A DNA stretch of 20,000 nt from Chromera velia (lineage: Eukaryota > Sar > Chromeraceae), in NCBI GenBank assembly GCA_018398765.1, contig JAHBMJ010001905.1, positions 1-20,000 on the forward strand. The letters are read 5' to 3'. Under the pieces are notes generated by a model. The model saw nothing but the letters and a program-made list of their open reading frames with translations, was not told where the DNA came from and made no database searches. Positions 1 to 8,395 of this stretch are shown here, piece after piece; position 1 is the first letter of the stretch; each line of letters starts with the position of its first letter. Made by a program: the position numbers and the translations under genes.

Positions 1-1827
1 GAGCTAGAGTTTCTGGCAATTATTCACTTTGCAAAAGTGTGGAGACACTTTTTGGCGGCAGATTCCGAGATCTGGACAGACCACCAGAGCCTGACAAACT
101 TCAACCACCGCTCGTTTGAGCATTGTTCCCCCCGAGTCCGCCGTTGGATCGAGTTCATGCAGGAGCTTGGGATTCAACCGAAGTACATCCCGGGGAAGGC
201 AAACATAGTTGCCGATGCTCTTTCCCGAAACCCCCCACCGTCTGCCCCTCAACAGGAACCGTCTGCCCCTCGGCAGGAACCGTCTGCCCCTGAGCAGGAG
301 CTTCGTGTCCTGCAGGTTTCTGCGGTTCCGTCTCGCGAATTTCTACGGAAGTGCAGAGAGGGTTACGCGCATGACCCTTTCTTCTCCCCGATCGTGTGGA
401 ATCTGTCTGCCCTCCGCCCTCCCACCCCATCCCCCGAGCTCGCTCTTCGCATGCGAGACATCACATTCAGGGACGGTCTCCTCTATTATGGTGGGGACAG
501 GCTGTGTGTCCCAAGATCCCTGCACAAGCAAGTGATTGGAGAGAACCATGCGTCTCCCCACTCCGCACACCTGGGCATCAACAAAACCTACAAGAAGATG
601 GCGTCCCTCTATTACTGGCCGAAGATGTGGAGGGATGTTGGGGTGTACATTCGGGCCTGCGACCCGTGCCAGCGCAGCAAGGGTCCGAACGCATTGCCCC
701 CTGGTTTGCTTCACCCTCTGTCCGTTCCTTCGCAGCCATGGGAGTCAGTCTGCCTGGACTTTCTCACCGACCTCCCTCCTTCAGGGGATGAACGATACGA
801 CACCATCATGGTGGTGGTGTGCAGGCTGATCAAGGCAGCCATTCTCGTCCCCACCCATCGAATTGCAAGTGCTGAAGAGACTGCCCGTCTCTATCGGCGC
901 TTTGTCACGTGCAAGAAGGGGTATCAGAGGCAGATTGTCTCCGATCGAGACCCCCGTTTTGTTTCGAAATTTTGGCAGACTCTTCATGCCCTCTCGGGCA
1001 CTCAGCTCGATTTCTCCACCTCCGGTCACCATGACACAGCAGGGCAGGCTGAGAGAATGAATCGAACGATTGAGGAGGCCCTCCGATGCCTGGTTGAGAC
1101 GAAACAGACTCGCTGGTCCGAATTTCTCTGTGACGTGGAGTTTGCCTACAACTCCTCAGTCCATGAGGGGACGTCCTTTTCCCCTTTCACTCTCGATACA
1201 GGCCGACAAGCAGTAGCCCCTCCCTCCCTTTCCCTTCCTTCCTCGGTCGAACAGTCTTTCGACGCTGAGGACTTCCTGGAGGGACACCGACAGATGGTCG
1301 CAGCAGCAACTGAGTCTTTGAGGGCAGCACAGGGGATCATGACAAGGTATGCGAACCGGCACCGGCGTCCCGCCGATGGCATTCAGGTGGGGCAGTATGT
1401 TTTGGTGCACCGATCGTGGTGGCCTCAGCCAGTGGGGAAAGGGAAGGAGTATGCAAGGAAGCTCGATTCTGTCTGGTTTGGACCGTTTGAGGTTGAAGCG
1501 GTTCTACCGAGGGACAATCTGGAGGTCGTCTTGCCTGCGGGGTGCCGAAAGCACCCCGTTATTCACCGATCTCTCTGCAAGCCCTATCGTCAGTCAGGGG
1601 GAGGGACAGTCGTCCGTCCCCCGTCAGTCCGCATGCCCGCTTGGGCTGAGGAGGAGTTCGAAGTTGAGCGAGTTGTCGCCGTGCGGGGCAGGGGAGGAGG
1701 GAGAGAGTACCGTGTGCAATGGAAAGGGTTCCCTGCCGAGGAGGCAACCTGGGAGCCTCTCTCAAACCTGAAGAATGCGAAGGCCATGATTGCTGCCTTC
1801 CATGCGTCTGCCCGTCGTTCCGTTTGA
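1..1827 (+). CDS. Ty3/gypsy chromovirus Pol, C-terminal part (RNase H end, integrase, chromodomain), 5' partial
   Basis: This is the 3' 608 codons of a gypsy-type Pol, entering open from the left edge. Residues 1-66 are the end of RNase H, with 'TDHQSL' and 'PGKANIVADALSR'. A short linker with three PSAPxQE repeats follows. The integrase has an HHCC zinc finger (H183, H190, C220, C223; spacing H-x6-H-x29-C-x2-C) and the catalytic triad D253, D315, E351, with exactly 35 residues between the last two. A GPY/F-like stretch (around 'FGPFEVEAVLP') precedes a C-terminal chromodomain at about residues 550-605, with 'YRVQWKGF' and 'ATWEPLSNL'. In this family integrase inserts the cDNA, and the chromodomain is known to guide it to modified histones. 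No stop or frameshift is visible, so this copy may be young. One oddity is 'VVVCRLIK', where most relatives have a D in place of the C; this is not a catalytic position. Confidence 0.96.
   Translation, partial: ELEFLAIIHFAKVWRHFLAADSEIWTDHQSLTNFNHRSFEHCSPRVRRWIEFMQELGIQPKYIPGKANIVADALSRNPPPSAPQQEPSAPRQEPSAPEQELRVLQVSAVPSREFLRKCREGYAHDPFFSPIVWNLSALRPPTPSPELALRMRDITFRDGLLYYGGDRLCVPRSLHKQVIGENHASPHSAHLGINKTYKKMASLYYWPKMWRDVGVYIRACDPCQRSKGPNALPPGLLHPLSVPSQPWESVCLDFLTDLPPSGDERYDTIMVVVCRLIKAAILVPTHRIASAEETARLYRRFVTCKKGYQRQIVSDRDPRFVSKFWQTLHALSGTQLDFSTSGHHDTAGQAERMNRTIEEALRCLVETKQTRWSEFLCDVEFAYNSSVHEGTSFSPFTLDTGRQAVAPPSLSLPSSVEQSFDAEDFLEGHRQMVAAATESLRAAQGIMTRYANRHRRPADGIQVGQYVLVHRSWWPQPVGKGKEYARKLDSVWFGPFEVEAVLPRDNLEVVLPAGCRKHPVIHRSLCKPYRQSGGGTVVRPPSVRMPAWAEEEFEVERVVAVRGRGGGREYRVQWKGFPAEEATWEPLSNLKNAKAMIAAFHASARRSV
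238..300 (+). repeat. Three tandem 21-base units in the RNase H-integrase linker
   Basis: Three consecutive in-frame 21-base units each encode P-S-A-P-x-Q-E (x = Q, R, E). The units differ at only a few bases, so this is recent in-frame amplification in a flexible linker between the RNase H and integrase domains. Confidence 0.9.
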
Positions 1828-1993
1828 GGTTGCTGATTGAGGGCATTGCAAGTCCGTTGTCTTTGAAATTCTTGTTTTCTCCGTTTGATCTCTCTCTGAA
1901 GACCTCTTTTCCCTCTCTCCTTGAACCTGTCCTTTTTGCCTTTTCATCCAGTCTGTCTGAAAACGAAACTTGTCTTCTCTTCAAATGAAGCAT

Positions 1994-2013
1994 GTCTGTG
2001 TGGGGACACAGAC
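1994..2013 (+). other. Perfect 8-bp hairpin just upstream of the polypurine tract
   Basis: GTCTGTGT, a GGGG loop and ACACAGAC form a perfect 8-bp stem two bases before the G-rich tract. It lies in the 3' untranslated part of the gypsy element, so it could be an RNA structure near the plus-strand primer or a terminator-like fold. No function is known from the sequence alone. Confidence 0.7.
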
Positions 2014-2015
2014 TT

Positions 2016-2029
2016 CGGGGGGGAGGTGG
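2016..2029 (+). other. Probable polypurine tract of the gypsy element
   Basis: The purine-rich run CGGGGGGGAGGTGG lies 190 bases after the Pol stop. In LTR retrotransposons this is the plus-strand primer site immediately before the 3' LTR. Position, strand and composition fit; the other LTR is outside the window, so this cannot be confirmed here. Confidence 0.6.
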
Positions 2030-2403
2030 CACGTTACATTGCGATATGTAGTTGTTCGCTCTAGCCGGAGTTGATCGCCCGAGCTAATCATGCTGTAATG
2101 AATTAAGTCAAAGAGTAAGATTATCCTGAAAGCGTCTTTCCAGTCATGCACTAAGTTGAGTACTAAGCTTGCATTCAAGTCCGTCCATGCCTATATCGTT
2201 CTATGGGCGCGCCCCTAATGTTGTATCTGTATTGGAATTAATATCAGAATTAATTCCACTCACGTGCATGCTTGTCTTGTCTGTGTAACTGTCCTGACTG
2301 ATAGCTTTGGTACTACAAGACTCCCGAACTGACAGTTCTTATGCAGTAACCAGTTATACTAAGTCTAGGTCTGTAGCGCTCCACAGACACTAGGCTTTTC
2401 TTT
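2027..2403 (+). mobile_element. Probable 3' LTR remnant of the gypsy element / junction with the next element
   Basis: About 375 non-coding bases between the polypurine tract and the gag-like region of the next retroelement. The stretch starts TGGCACGTTAC..., contains a 9-bp inverted repeat (2234-2257) and has no credible ORF. Both its start and end as an LTR are guesses because no second copy is in the window. Part of it may belong to the 5' end of the copia-like element that follows. I could not find a tRNA primer site. Confidence 0.35.
2234..2257. repeat. Inverted repeat GGAATTAAT / ATTAATTCC
   Basis: Nine-base perfect arms with a six-base loop (ATCAGA). A related AGAATTAATTCC stretch recurs near 13085, in otherwise unrelated non-coding DNA. 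Confidence 0.7.
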
Positions 2404-3894
2404 ATGGATTCAGGCCCCGTCTTTTTCGACAATAAGGGGAAACGTCTCCTAGGGGCCGATGGGGAGCCCTTCGGGTATAAATGGAAGGTGGAGAGGCCTA
2501 TGTTCATGACGTACCACCAGGGGGTGTACGATGCTTAGACTCGTCGGTTCGTGCTCATGCTCCACCCAGACTTGGGGGAGATTACTCAGGGAGAGGTCCT
2601 TGACATCCTGAAGAACTATCTGGCTCCCTGACTGACGACGGGAGTCAGAGGGGACTCATGGAGAAGTGGAAGTGCAACAAGGATGCAAGAGGAAATCCAG
2701 GAAGCACGCGGGGTGTTCCCTGGAGATATGGATTTCGACCTTGAGGAGGACAGCCTCAAGAAGATCATGTCACAGAACCAGGGCGTCTACCTCCACTCAC
2801 CTCCTCAACCCCATCGGATCGAGATCTCAGAGGGGTGGACCACTTCGATGAGTTTCCGAGTCTCTATTGCTCCCACTGTGGCTGAGGGCAAACGTAGGGG
2901 GCGATACTACATGTACAAGGCGCTCAAGTACTTGGACAGGCCCAAACAGGAGTGGATCCAGGCAGACAAGGAGTCGAAGGAGACAGACAGGCTGTCTCAA
3001 ATTAAGCTCCCGGGAGCCGAGTATGCTTACTGGACCCCTTTGGAGGGGAAGTTCTGGACAGTCGGGCTGTCTATGGCTGTCGGCTTTCCCGAGAGGTACT
3101 ATGGGTACAAGCGAATCGAGTTCCAGAACTATGTTCTTCCGAGCTGCTACGACCCAGATCCGGTTACTGCGAGCATCCGGGCATACACGGAAGGAGGAGA
3201 TCGACTGATGGAACACTTTTGGGACGTGTTCCGGGGGACAGAGAACAATAAAGATGAGAAGGCGTGGTGCCTCGTATATGAGATGTGCTACCAGGTCAGG
3301 TGCATGTTCCACAGGTCGAAGCACCATGATGACCGCTCGCGCCCCATCATGTTCGAGAGAGAAGACCCTACAGTTGAGGTCGTCCCTCCCAAGGACCCCA
3401 GAGACAGAGTCAACAAGAACGAGGTCGGCCGCGGGGACCGAGTATGGGAGGCGCTCTCGGATATGTCGGTGGGAAAGACAGGTAGAGAGAGAAGGGGAAG
3501 GGAAGGGTTCCCTCGCTCTCTCGGTGCAGAGAATGAGGAGACTGAGGAAGATACCTTCGCTTCTGAGTCTCTGCTGTGGGGTAGATCGAGCGGGTCAGAC
3601 AGAGATGATAGAGATGATGGGAGCAATCCTCCTAATGGAGGTGGAGGCTACGGGGGCCCTCCCCCAGATAATTCTCCACACGACCCACCTCCAGGAGGTT
3701 ATTCTGGAGGAAACTGGGGCAGGAGAACTGATGAAGAGGGAGGCGGAAACGGCGGGGGGGACTTTCCCCCCAGGCCCCGGATCTGCTCAAGCTCTACATC
3801 ATGGTCTCTCCGTGGGGAAGAGGGCCCACCTCCGTCTATCGGCTCACAGACGACCGCGGAGATCGTCTGGGAGAAGGAATATCTCCGGAGATGA
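2404..3894 (+). pseudogene. Gag-like ORF of the copia-like element, two in-frame stops
   Basis: One reading frame runs from ATG 2404 to TGA 3892-3894, broken only by TAG 2536-2538 and TGA 2629-2631. The intact part from ATG 2683 gives 403 residues. It has a charged globular-looking N-terminal two thirds, rich in W, Y and K ('[19 protein letters not shown]', '[17 protein letters not shown]'), then an acidic stretch and a Gly/Pro/Asp-rich tail ('[20 protein letters not shown]'). No CCHC zinc knuckle is present. Calling it Gag is inferred from its place in front of a copia-type polymerase; the sequence itself matches no family I recognise. After its stop the neighbouring frame stays open to 4021, suggesting an old frameshift or programmed shift. 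Confidence 0.55.
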
Positions 3895-4021
3895 CGGAAA
3901 CGACGAAAGAGGGGCAGAGTCTTCTGCCAAGAGGGGTAGAGGGGACGAGTTAGAGCCAGAGGATAGGCTGATTGACCCTTCTGCACACCCGGGGGGCGCA
4001 GATAGGTCCCGGTCCGCTTAA

Positions 4022-5158
4022 GGAACACCCATCCGCGAGAGGAGAGTTTTGGGTCCAGCTGCGCTGGAGTTCTTCTCGTACCTAGCCTCGTACGACCGTC
4101 AGCTGATGGAGGCCCACCCCATGAAGGGGGCAGTTGTCCAGAAGGACAACCAAAGAAAGCTTGTGGCCCTCCACTCAAAGGCGCGTAGAAGCTACGGATG
4201 GGCAGACCTCGCACCTGATCTTTCAGTAAGGGACCCCCTCGCTTTCAAGGTTAAGGAAATTATGGACAGGAGAGTGAAGCGGTCGTCAATCAAACACGTG
4301 TTCAACATTTGGGGAGGGAGAGTCCCCATAGAGGCTGTGCGCATGATTGATGACCCCGTCCAGCTCCATGAAGTTAGAGTCTGGAAACTGCCGGAGAAAG
4401 AAAGGGTAAGGGGTGCAAAAGGTTCTGCAGACGCGGTATCTGCAGATCCTTCCATATCGGCGTCTTCCTCTGCTACGCCTTCCTCTTCTGCTGTTCCTGC
4501 CATGCTTCCTGTTGAGGGGGAATCACGTGTTATCCCTGAGGCTGCTGAGTCTCAACCTGTTGTTCCTCCGAATGCAGGTGGAGAGGAGCGAGCGGAGGAT
4601 TTTGGGGGTCCTCCTGCTGCCGAGGGGGCATCCGATGAAGGGAATGAGGTTGGGAGAGTTGAGCCACTGGGCCCTATTGCGGAAAATGTGGAGACGCATA
4701 ATGAGCCTCCGCCTCTGGTCGCGTCTACGAACGGGGATGGGTATGCCTCAGCTACCAGCTTATCGACGTTTGAGGCAAGCTGGCTGGGCTTTGGGAGCGA
4801 CAGCAGCTCCTCGGATGAAGAGTGGGGTGTCTTGGGGGGTTGGAAACTTCCCAGGGCAGGAGAAGGACCCACCATGAGGGAGAACCCACCCAAGGAGGAA
4901 GTTGAGGAGATGAACAAGATAGATGAGGTTTTGCAGGGCCCGCAGTGGCAGCGGTTCAACACCCTCTGTACAATGGAAGTTTTGAGGGAGGAGCGAGCCA
5001 GGAGAGTGCCCGAGGTGATGGGGAGGAACTCTAGGGTACAGAAGCAAAAGCCTGTTTGCTTAGAGGTGGAGCCACCCTCCACTTCCATCCGCCTCCCCAT
5101 CCCTGTCAGATTCCTATCGATTCAATTTACCCCAGTGGGGCCTAAATCGAAAGTTTAA
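4022..5158 (+). pseudogene. Second ORF of the copia-like element, family unrecognised
   Basis: This open frame follows TAA 4019-4021 and ends with TAA at 5156-5158; the first in-frame ATG is at 4106. The N-terminal 120 residues look folded ('[16 protein letters not shown]', '[18 protein letters not shown]', '[11 protein letters not shown]'). The middle is a long Ser/Pro/Glu-rich disordered stretch with '[12 protein letters not shown]', and the C-terminal part is helical and charged. Its location between gag-like and reverse-transcriptase sequence is where protease and integrase would be expected, but I find neither active site. The '[12 protein letters not shown]' part might be a worn integrase C-terminal domain; this is speculation. 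The end of the frame abuts the AT-rich island, so it may be truncated by that insertion. Confidence 0.45.
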
Positions 5159-5208
5159 CTCTAGGTTGGCCAGAGTCTATATGGCTCACCGGCTTTAACC
5201 CCATACAT

Positions 5209-5226
5209 TATCATCATCATCATCAT
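5209..5226. repeat. (ATC)n microsatellite
   Basis: Short run of ATC repeats at the left edge of the AT-rich island. Confidence 0.9.
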
Positions 5227-5413
5227 TTCACTTTGATGGAGGTATACTAGGTTTTATAGTAAAAAACCTTACAAAAAAACAGTTTTTAGACATTTTTTTA
5301 AATAGATTCCTAGCCCAATTTTGCTAAAAAGTCATTTGAATACATAATCACATGTAAAATCTTTGGTTCGGCAAGGTTATATTAGGTTAAGGGTAGGTTT
5401 AGGGGTCGTTGCC

Positions 5414-5450
5414 AATGAAGGTTCGGATACAAGGTTACAGAACCTTCATT
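5414..5450. repeat. 11-bp inverted repeat AATGAAGGTTC / GAACCTTCATT
   Basis: Perfect 11-base arms with a 15-base loop. The core ATGAAGGTTC reappears at 6491-6500 near the other end of the island, supporting the view that these are subterminal element motifs. Confidence 0.85.
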
Positions 5451-5606
5451 TTAACGTTGTCATCGTTTGAAACCTGCTTCAACCTGCTAATACCAATATT
5501 AATATAGTATAAACCAGCCTCAAACTGTTCAAAACAAACTTAAAACTGATGATTTGACTCTTCAAAACTGTTATTGAGACACCTTGTCTCAGCAAGCTAG
5601 GCAGTC

Positions 5607-6278
5607 ATGCACACGGGAAAAATATTGTCAAATTTCGACAAATTTGCGATGGAGCATTCAAGCTGGCAGACAAATGGAATCAGGGATAACAGAGAAAAAA
5701 GTGTGATGGCAATAAAAGATCGAAAACAGAAAGGTGCTGTGGCTGTTCAAGAGAGCCTTTTTCTCAGCTTTCCTCCCTTATGTCTTCTTTGCTTAGCCGT
5801 CTGCTGCAAGCCTCGATTTCGTCATGTTTTGCCAGAGAGGGGGGACTATTCTGTTAGGGTAGGGGACGTTGTTGCTTACAGGTGGGAAAGCAGTAACAGC
5901 AGTACGGAAGAGTGGTTTGTCAGGAAAGTTTTGGACTTAATTAATCCATCTGATGTGCACCCGACAACAAAAAAAGGAAGAAGTTTGGGGGTATCTCGGA
6001 TTGCCCTTGTTGAAGAGAATGCCGCATTTTTCGCTCGTATCATTTCATATGAACGGGTTTCTTCTTCAGATGACACAACAGAGTTCAAACCGCTTTTATT
6101 CTGTCGCACGTTAATGCCGAGAACTGACGACACACCCCTTTCTGCTGTTTTTTTCTGGTTGCATTTGGCAGTTTTGGTTGGGGGGGGGGTAACGGTGAAT
6201 AATGACGAGCTTGCTTGCGCAGAAAGTCAGTTTAATGATATGATTGAGCGTGAAAGTGATGAAAAGGATGAAAACTGA
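5607..6278 (+). CDS. Hypothetical 223-aa protein carried by the AT-rich island
   Basis: This ORF opens with ATG 5607 and ends in TGA. I do not recognise the family. The N-terminal 50 residues are basic and polar, followed by a hydrophobic, Cys-rich stretch ('LFLSFPPLCLLCLAVCC', residues about 51-67). The middle reads 'DYSVRVGDVVAYRWESS' and 'EEWFVRKVLDLI', the sort of pattern seen at the start of BAH-like or Tudor-like chromatin-reader folds, but this is only a resemblance. A second hydrophobic stretch ('SAVFFWLHLAVLVGGGV') sits on a run of ten G at about 6180-6189, a likely slippage site. The tail is acidic ('ERESDEKDEN'). No other gene is in the island, so it could be a remnant of the protein that moved it. 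Whether it is expressed is unknown. Confidence 0.4.
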   Translation: MHTGKILSNFDKFAMEHSSWQTNGIRDNREKSVMAIKDRKQKGAVAVQESLFLSFPPLCLLCLAVCCKPRFRHVLPERGDYSVRVGDVVAYRWESSNSSTEEWFVRKVLDLINPSDVHPTTKKGRSLGVSRIALVEENAAFFARIISYERVSSSDDTTEFKPLLFCRTLMPRTDDTPLSAVFFWLHLAVLVGGGVTVNNDELACAESQFNDMIERESDEKDEN

Positions 6279-6842
6279 AGGAGAGTTGAGTCATATAGTT
6301 TTAAAATCATGTCTGCTGGTGTTAATGAAGTGATTTGAAGCAGGTTATACCAGGTTATATAAGGTTTAGGTAGGTTAAGTATTAGGTTACATAACGATGT
6401 TTTACTACTCTTAGAACCATAGGTGGCAACATGATGAAAACCATAAATAACCATCATAAATCATGATGTTACAAGTCTTTTTTTAAGTTTATGAAGGTTC
6501 TTTTAGGTAAAGAACCACATTAAGCATACTTTTAGATGTCTAGGGTGTTTTACATACTTGAAGGGGGGGATATAAAATTAATTTTTATTATTTATTTTTT
6601 TTTCTAGTGAAATACCCTAGGACGAACTGGAACGATGATTTCCGGCCCAATTCCGGGAAGAAAGAGGCATTCCGTCATTCGCTGGGGCGATGGCTTGGGA
6701 GAGGGAAGAGGGGAATCCCAGATGGGCTGGGACGCCCAGAAGCCCCACCAGGAGTAGGTGGTGCGGTCTTCCTCATCTGTTTTGCCTTTCCTCCAGGAAT
6801 CCTCGGACAGGGTTCCTGTTATTCCTGTTCACGGGTGCAGCC

Positions 6843-7325
6843 ATGTACGAGGAGGAGATGAGCCGCTTCAAGAAAGGTTCTACTCAGCTCCCTGTAACGA
6901 AGGAAGAGATCGACTCAAGGTCTCACAAACTCGCTGCCGTGAAGGTTTGGCTGGTGAATATTTTGGCAATTTCAAATCGGATGCTCGGGAGGAGAGTCAA
7001 AAGGAACGAGGTTCGGGCAGTCGTCGGCATAGGGTGGCGCTGCACATGGAAAAAGATGGAGGATGGGGGCCGGAAGCCTAAAGTGAGATTTTTTGCCAAG
7101 GGTTTCCTGGATGGCCGACTCATTGATACCTACGTCGGAACGCCTTCCATTGCGGGAATCAACACTGTCTGCCTTTTCATTGTGTCCATAGATATACAGA
7201 TGGGAGCGGCGGATATCACCGCTGCTTTTTTGACCTCCAAGGACCATAACGCCAAACGGGTCGGCGCGACACTGCCCTCTGTGCTGCCTCGAGTTCCTGA
7301 TGAGAACCCCGTCAAGGATATCTAT
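6843..7325 (+). pseudogene. Copia-type reverse transcriptase, N-terminal half
   Basis: From ATG 6843 the frame gives 'EEMSRFKKGS', 'GWRCTWKKMEDGGRKPK', 'VRFFAKGFLDGR', 'DTYVGTPSIAG' and 'AADITAAFLTS'. These match in order the fingers/palm segments of Ty1/copia reverse transcriptases (W-x-WK...DG..KARLVAKGF.D.R, then the first catalytic aspartate in DxxxAFL, here the D of ADITAAFL). The domain is cut at codon 7323-7325 by the insertion at 7326-8400 and resumes at 8401. Upstream, between 6607 and 6842, the coding signal appears to move between frames, so frameshifts are likely there and the true start of the conserved region is uncertain. Confidence 0.8.
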
Positions 7326-7334
7326 AGTTGCCAA

Positions 7335-7408
7335 AGTACACTGTACTACAGTGGAATTCCACTGTATTCAAATCCATATCATTAACTCCGATAGTACAAT
7401 GTACTATC
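7335..7408. repeat. Left-end palindrome cluster of the insertion
   Basis: Three perfect dyads: AGTAC-ACT-GTACT (7335-7347), ACAGTGGAATTCCACTGT (7348-7365, an 18-base palindrome without a loop) and GATAGTAC-AAT-GTACTATC (7390-7408). Confidence 0.85.
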
Positions 7409-7621
7409 TTATCAGTAATATAAAAAAAAAAATAATTTATTAGGCTTTCTAGGCATTTCTAAGAGTTTTCTACTAAGTTTAACACTATCTAGACCTAATT
7501 TAAACCTCTGCGTCGGCTAATTTTTTGGGTCTCCCCCCTTGTCTTGTCTCCCCAGAGGTAGGCCTCTGGTTGGGCGTCGTATTCTGTTCCCTCCCCCTAT
7601 TCTGTCGGTGGACGGGCTAGA

Positions 7622-8099
7622 ATGGTGCGTATACGACCACGAGGGAGGCAACGAGGCTATGCGGACCTTCGTGAGCAGCAGCAGCAAGCGGTAGATCCGG
7701 ACGTCCGATGACAGATAAATGGAGAGGGACCAGTATGAGCTGCTGGGTGATCTGGGTATCGTTGCCAACGGGAATTTGTGGCATGCCCCCGATACCGGAA
7801 AGTGCTGGTTTGTGTTCCTGCAGTTCTTCCAGGCATATACACAGGAAGGTTTCTTGTCGGGAACCTTCTTGAGGAACATGAAGTAGAGCTTCAACGGTCC
7901 CTCCAACCCCCTTCTCATCCACGTGAGGGATGGTCCGTGCCTTCTTGTGGGTCAAGCGGGCAAGATGTGCATGCATTGTGGCGACGTGTTGGCCTCGATG
8001 ATGCGGTGTGCTGGGTGCAATTACATCTGTTACTGTTTAAGGAGGTGCCAGAAGAAAGATTGGTCCCGCTTCCATCGTGCGGTGTGCCCTGTCCTCTAG
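7622..8099 (+). pseudogene. Broken MYND zinc-finger gene inside the insertion
   Basis: The main frame opens at ATG 7719 and runs to TAG 8097-8099, interrupted once by TAG 7884-7886. Before the stop it reads 'ELLGDLGIVANGNLWHAPD' and 'FFQAYTQEGFLSG'; after it, 'HVRDGPCLLVGQAGK' and then the finger. The finger begins C-M-H-C (7968-7979), continues 'RCAGCNYICYCLRRCQKKDW' and ends with H-R-A-V-C (8073-8087). This gives the C-x2-C, C-x2-C, YC-x3-CQKKDW, H-x3-C arrangement of MYND domains, which bind two zinc ions and usually mediate protein contacts. An upstream 28-codon stretch from ATG 7622 (with 'REQQQQAVDPDV') is in a different frame and may be the original N-terminus. The inner stop and likely frameshift make this a pseudogene unless splicing removes the stop. 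Confidence 0.7.
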
Positions 8100-8109
8100 A
8101 GGGTATTGG

Positions 8110-8171
8110 TTGACTGACTGACTAACTGACTGAATGACTGACTGACTTGATCGATTGATTGATTGATTGAC
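8110..8171. repeat. (TGAC)n/(TGAT)n microsatellite
   Basis: Tetranucleotide run of TGAC and TGAT units, slightly interrupted, starting 11 bases after the MYND stop codon. Confidence 0.9.
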
Positions 8172-8343
8172 CGCTCTATACATTCACAAAGCTTTATGAT
8201 TAATGCTTCATGATTATGCTACTTAACTATATTAAATTACTGTATAGATTCTCTAAAAGTTAAATCAGAACTGTATAGATTTTTCTAGGAAGGTTCTAGG
8301 ACCAACTATGAAATCAAGTTAGGAATCAACTTAGGATCGACAT

Positions 8344-8395
8344 ATAGTACTTCTTGTACTATCCTATTATAGGATGCAATAGTACAATATACTAT
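8344..8395. repeat. Right-end palindrome cluster of the insertion
   Basis: ATAGTAC-TTCTT-GTACTAT (8344-8362), ATCCTA-TTA-TAGGAT (8361-8375) and ATAGTA-CAATA-TACTAT (8379-8395). The shared ATAGTACAAT word also occurs in the left cluster at 7391. Confidence 0.85.

Larger units (their letters stand above)
5205..6606. mobile_element. AT-rich island inserted between ORF2 and reverse transcriptase
   Basis: Base composition changes abruptly from GC-rich retroelement coding DNA to AT-rich DNA after the (ATC)n run at 5209-5226, and back again near 6606. The island has repeated words: AAGGTTATATTAGGTTAAGG at 5373 and AGGTTATATAAGGTTTAGG at 6352 in direct orientation; AACCTGCTTCAA (5471-5482) opposite TTGAAGCAGGTT (6335-6346) inverted; and ATGAAGGTTC at 5415 and 6491. 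Subterminal repeats of this kind are typical of DNA transposons. CTAGG occurs at 5161 and again near 6617, which could be a target duplication, but this is weak. It carries one 223-codon ORF. Confidence 0.45.

Noticed and set aside
1559-2032. Minus-strand open frame of 157 codons
   Set aside because: Mostly antisense to the chromodomain-coding part of the gypsy Pol and low-complexity; no independent support.
2827-3327. Minus-strand open frame of 166 codons
   Set aside because: Antisense shadow of the gag-like frame, which has better composition and continues on both sides.
2404-3894. Reassigned stop codons
   Set aside because: TAA, TAG and TGA all appear as internal stops in the dead element, while the methyltransferase and gypsy Pol use TGA as normal ends; the standard code fits.
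5341-5405. TTTAGGG-like words suggesting an internal telomere repeat
   Set aside because: Only isolated GGTTTAGGGG and AGGTTAAGGG words, not a tandem array.
5161-6622. CTAGG as a target-site duplication of the first AT-rich island
   Set aside because: The two CTAGG copies do not restore a convincing reading frame and no inverted ends adjoin them, so I kept the boundaries approximate.
7778-8113. Plus-strand 111-codon frame in the insertion
   Set aside because: It overlaps the MYND frame, which carries a full zinc-finger pattern; the 111-codon frame shows none.
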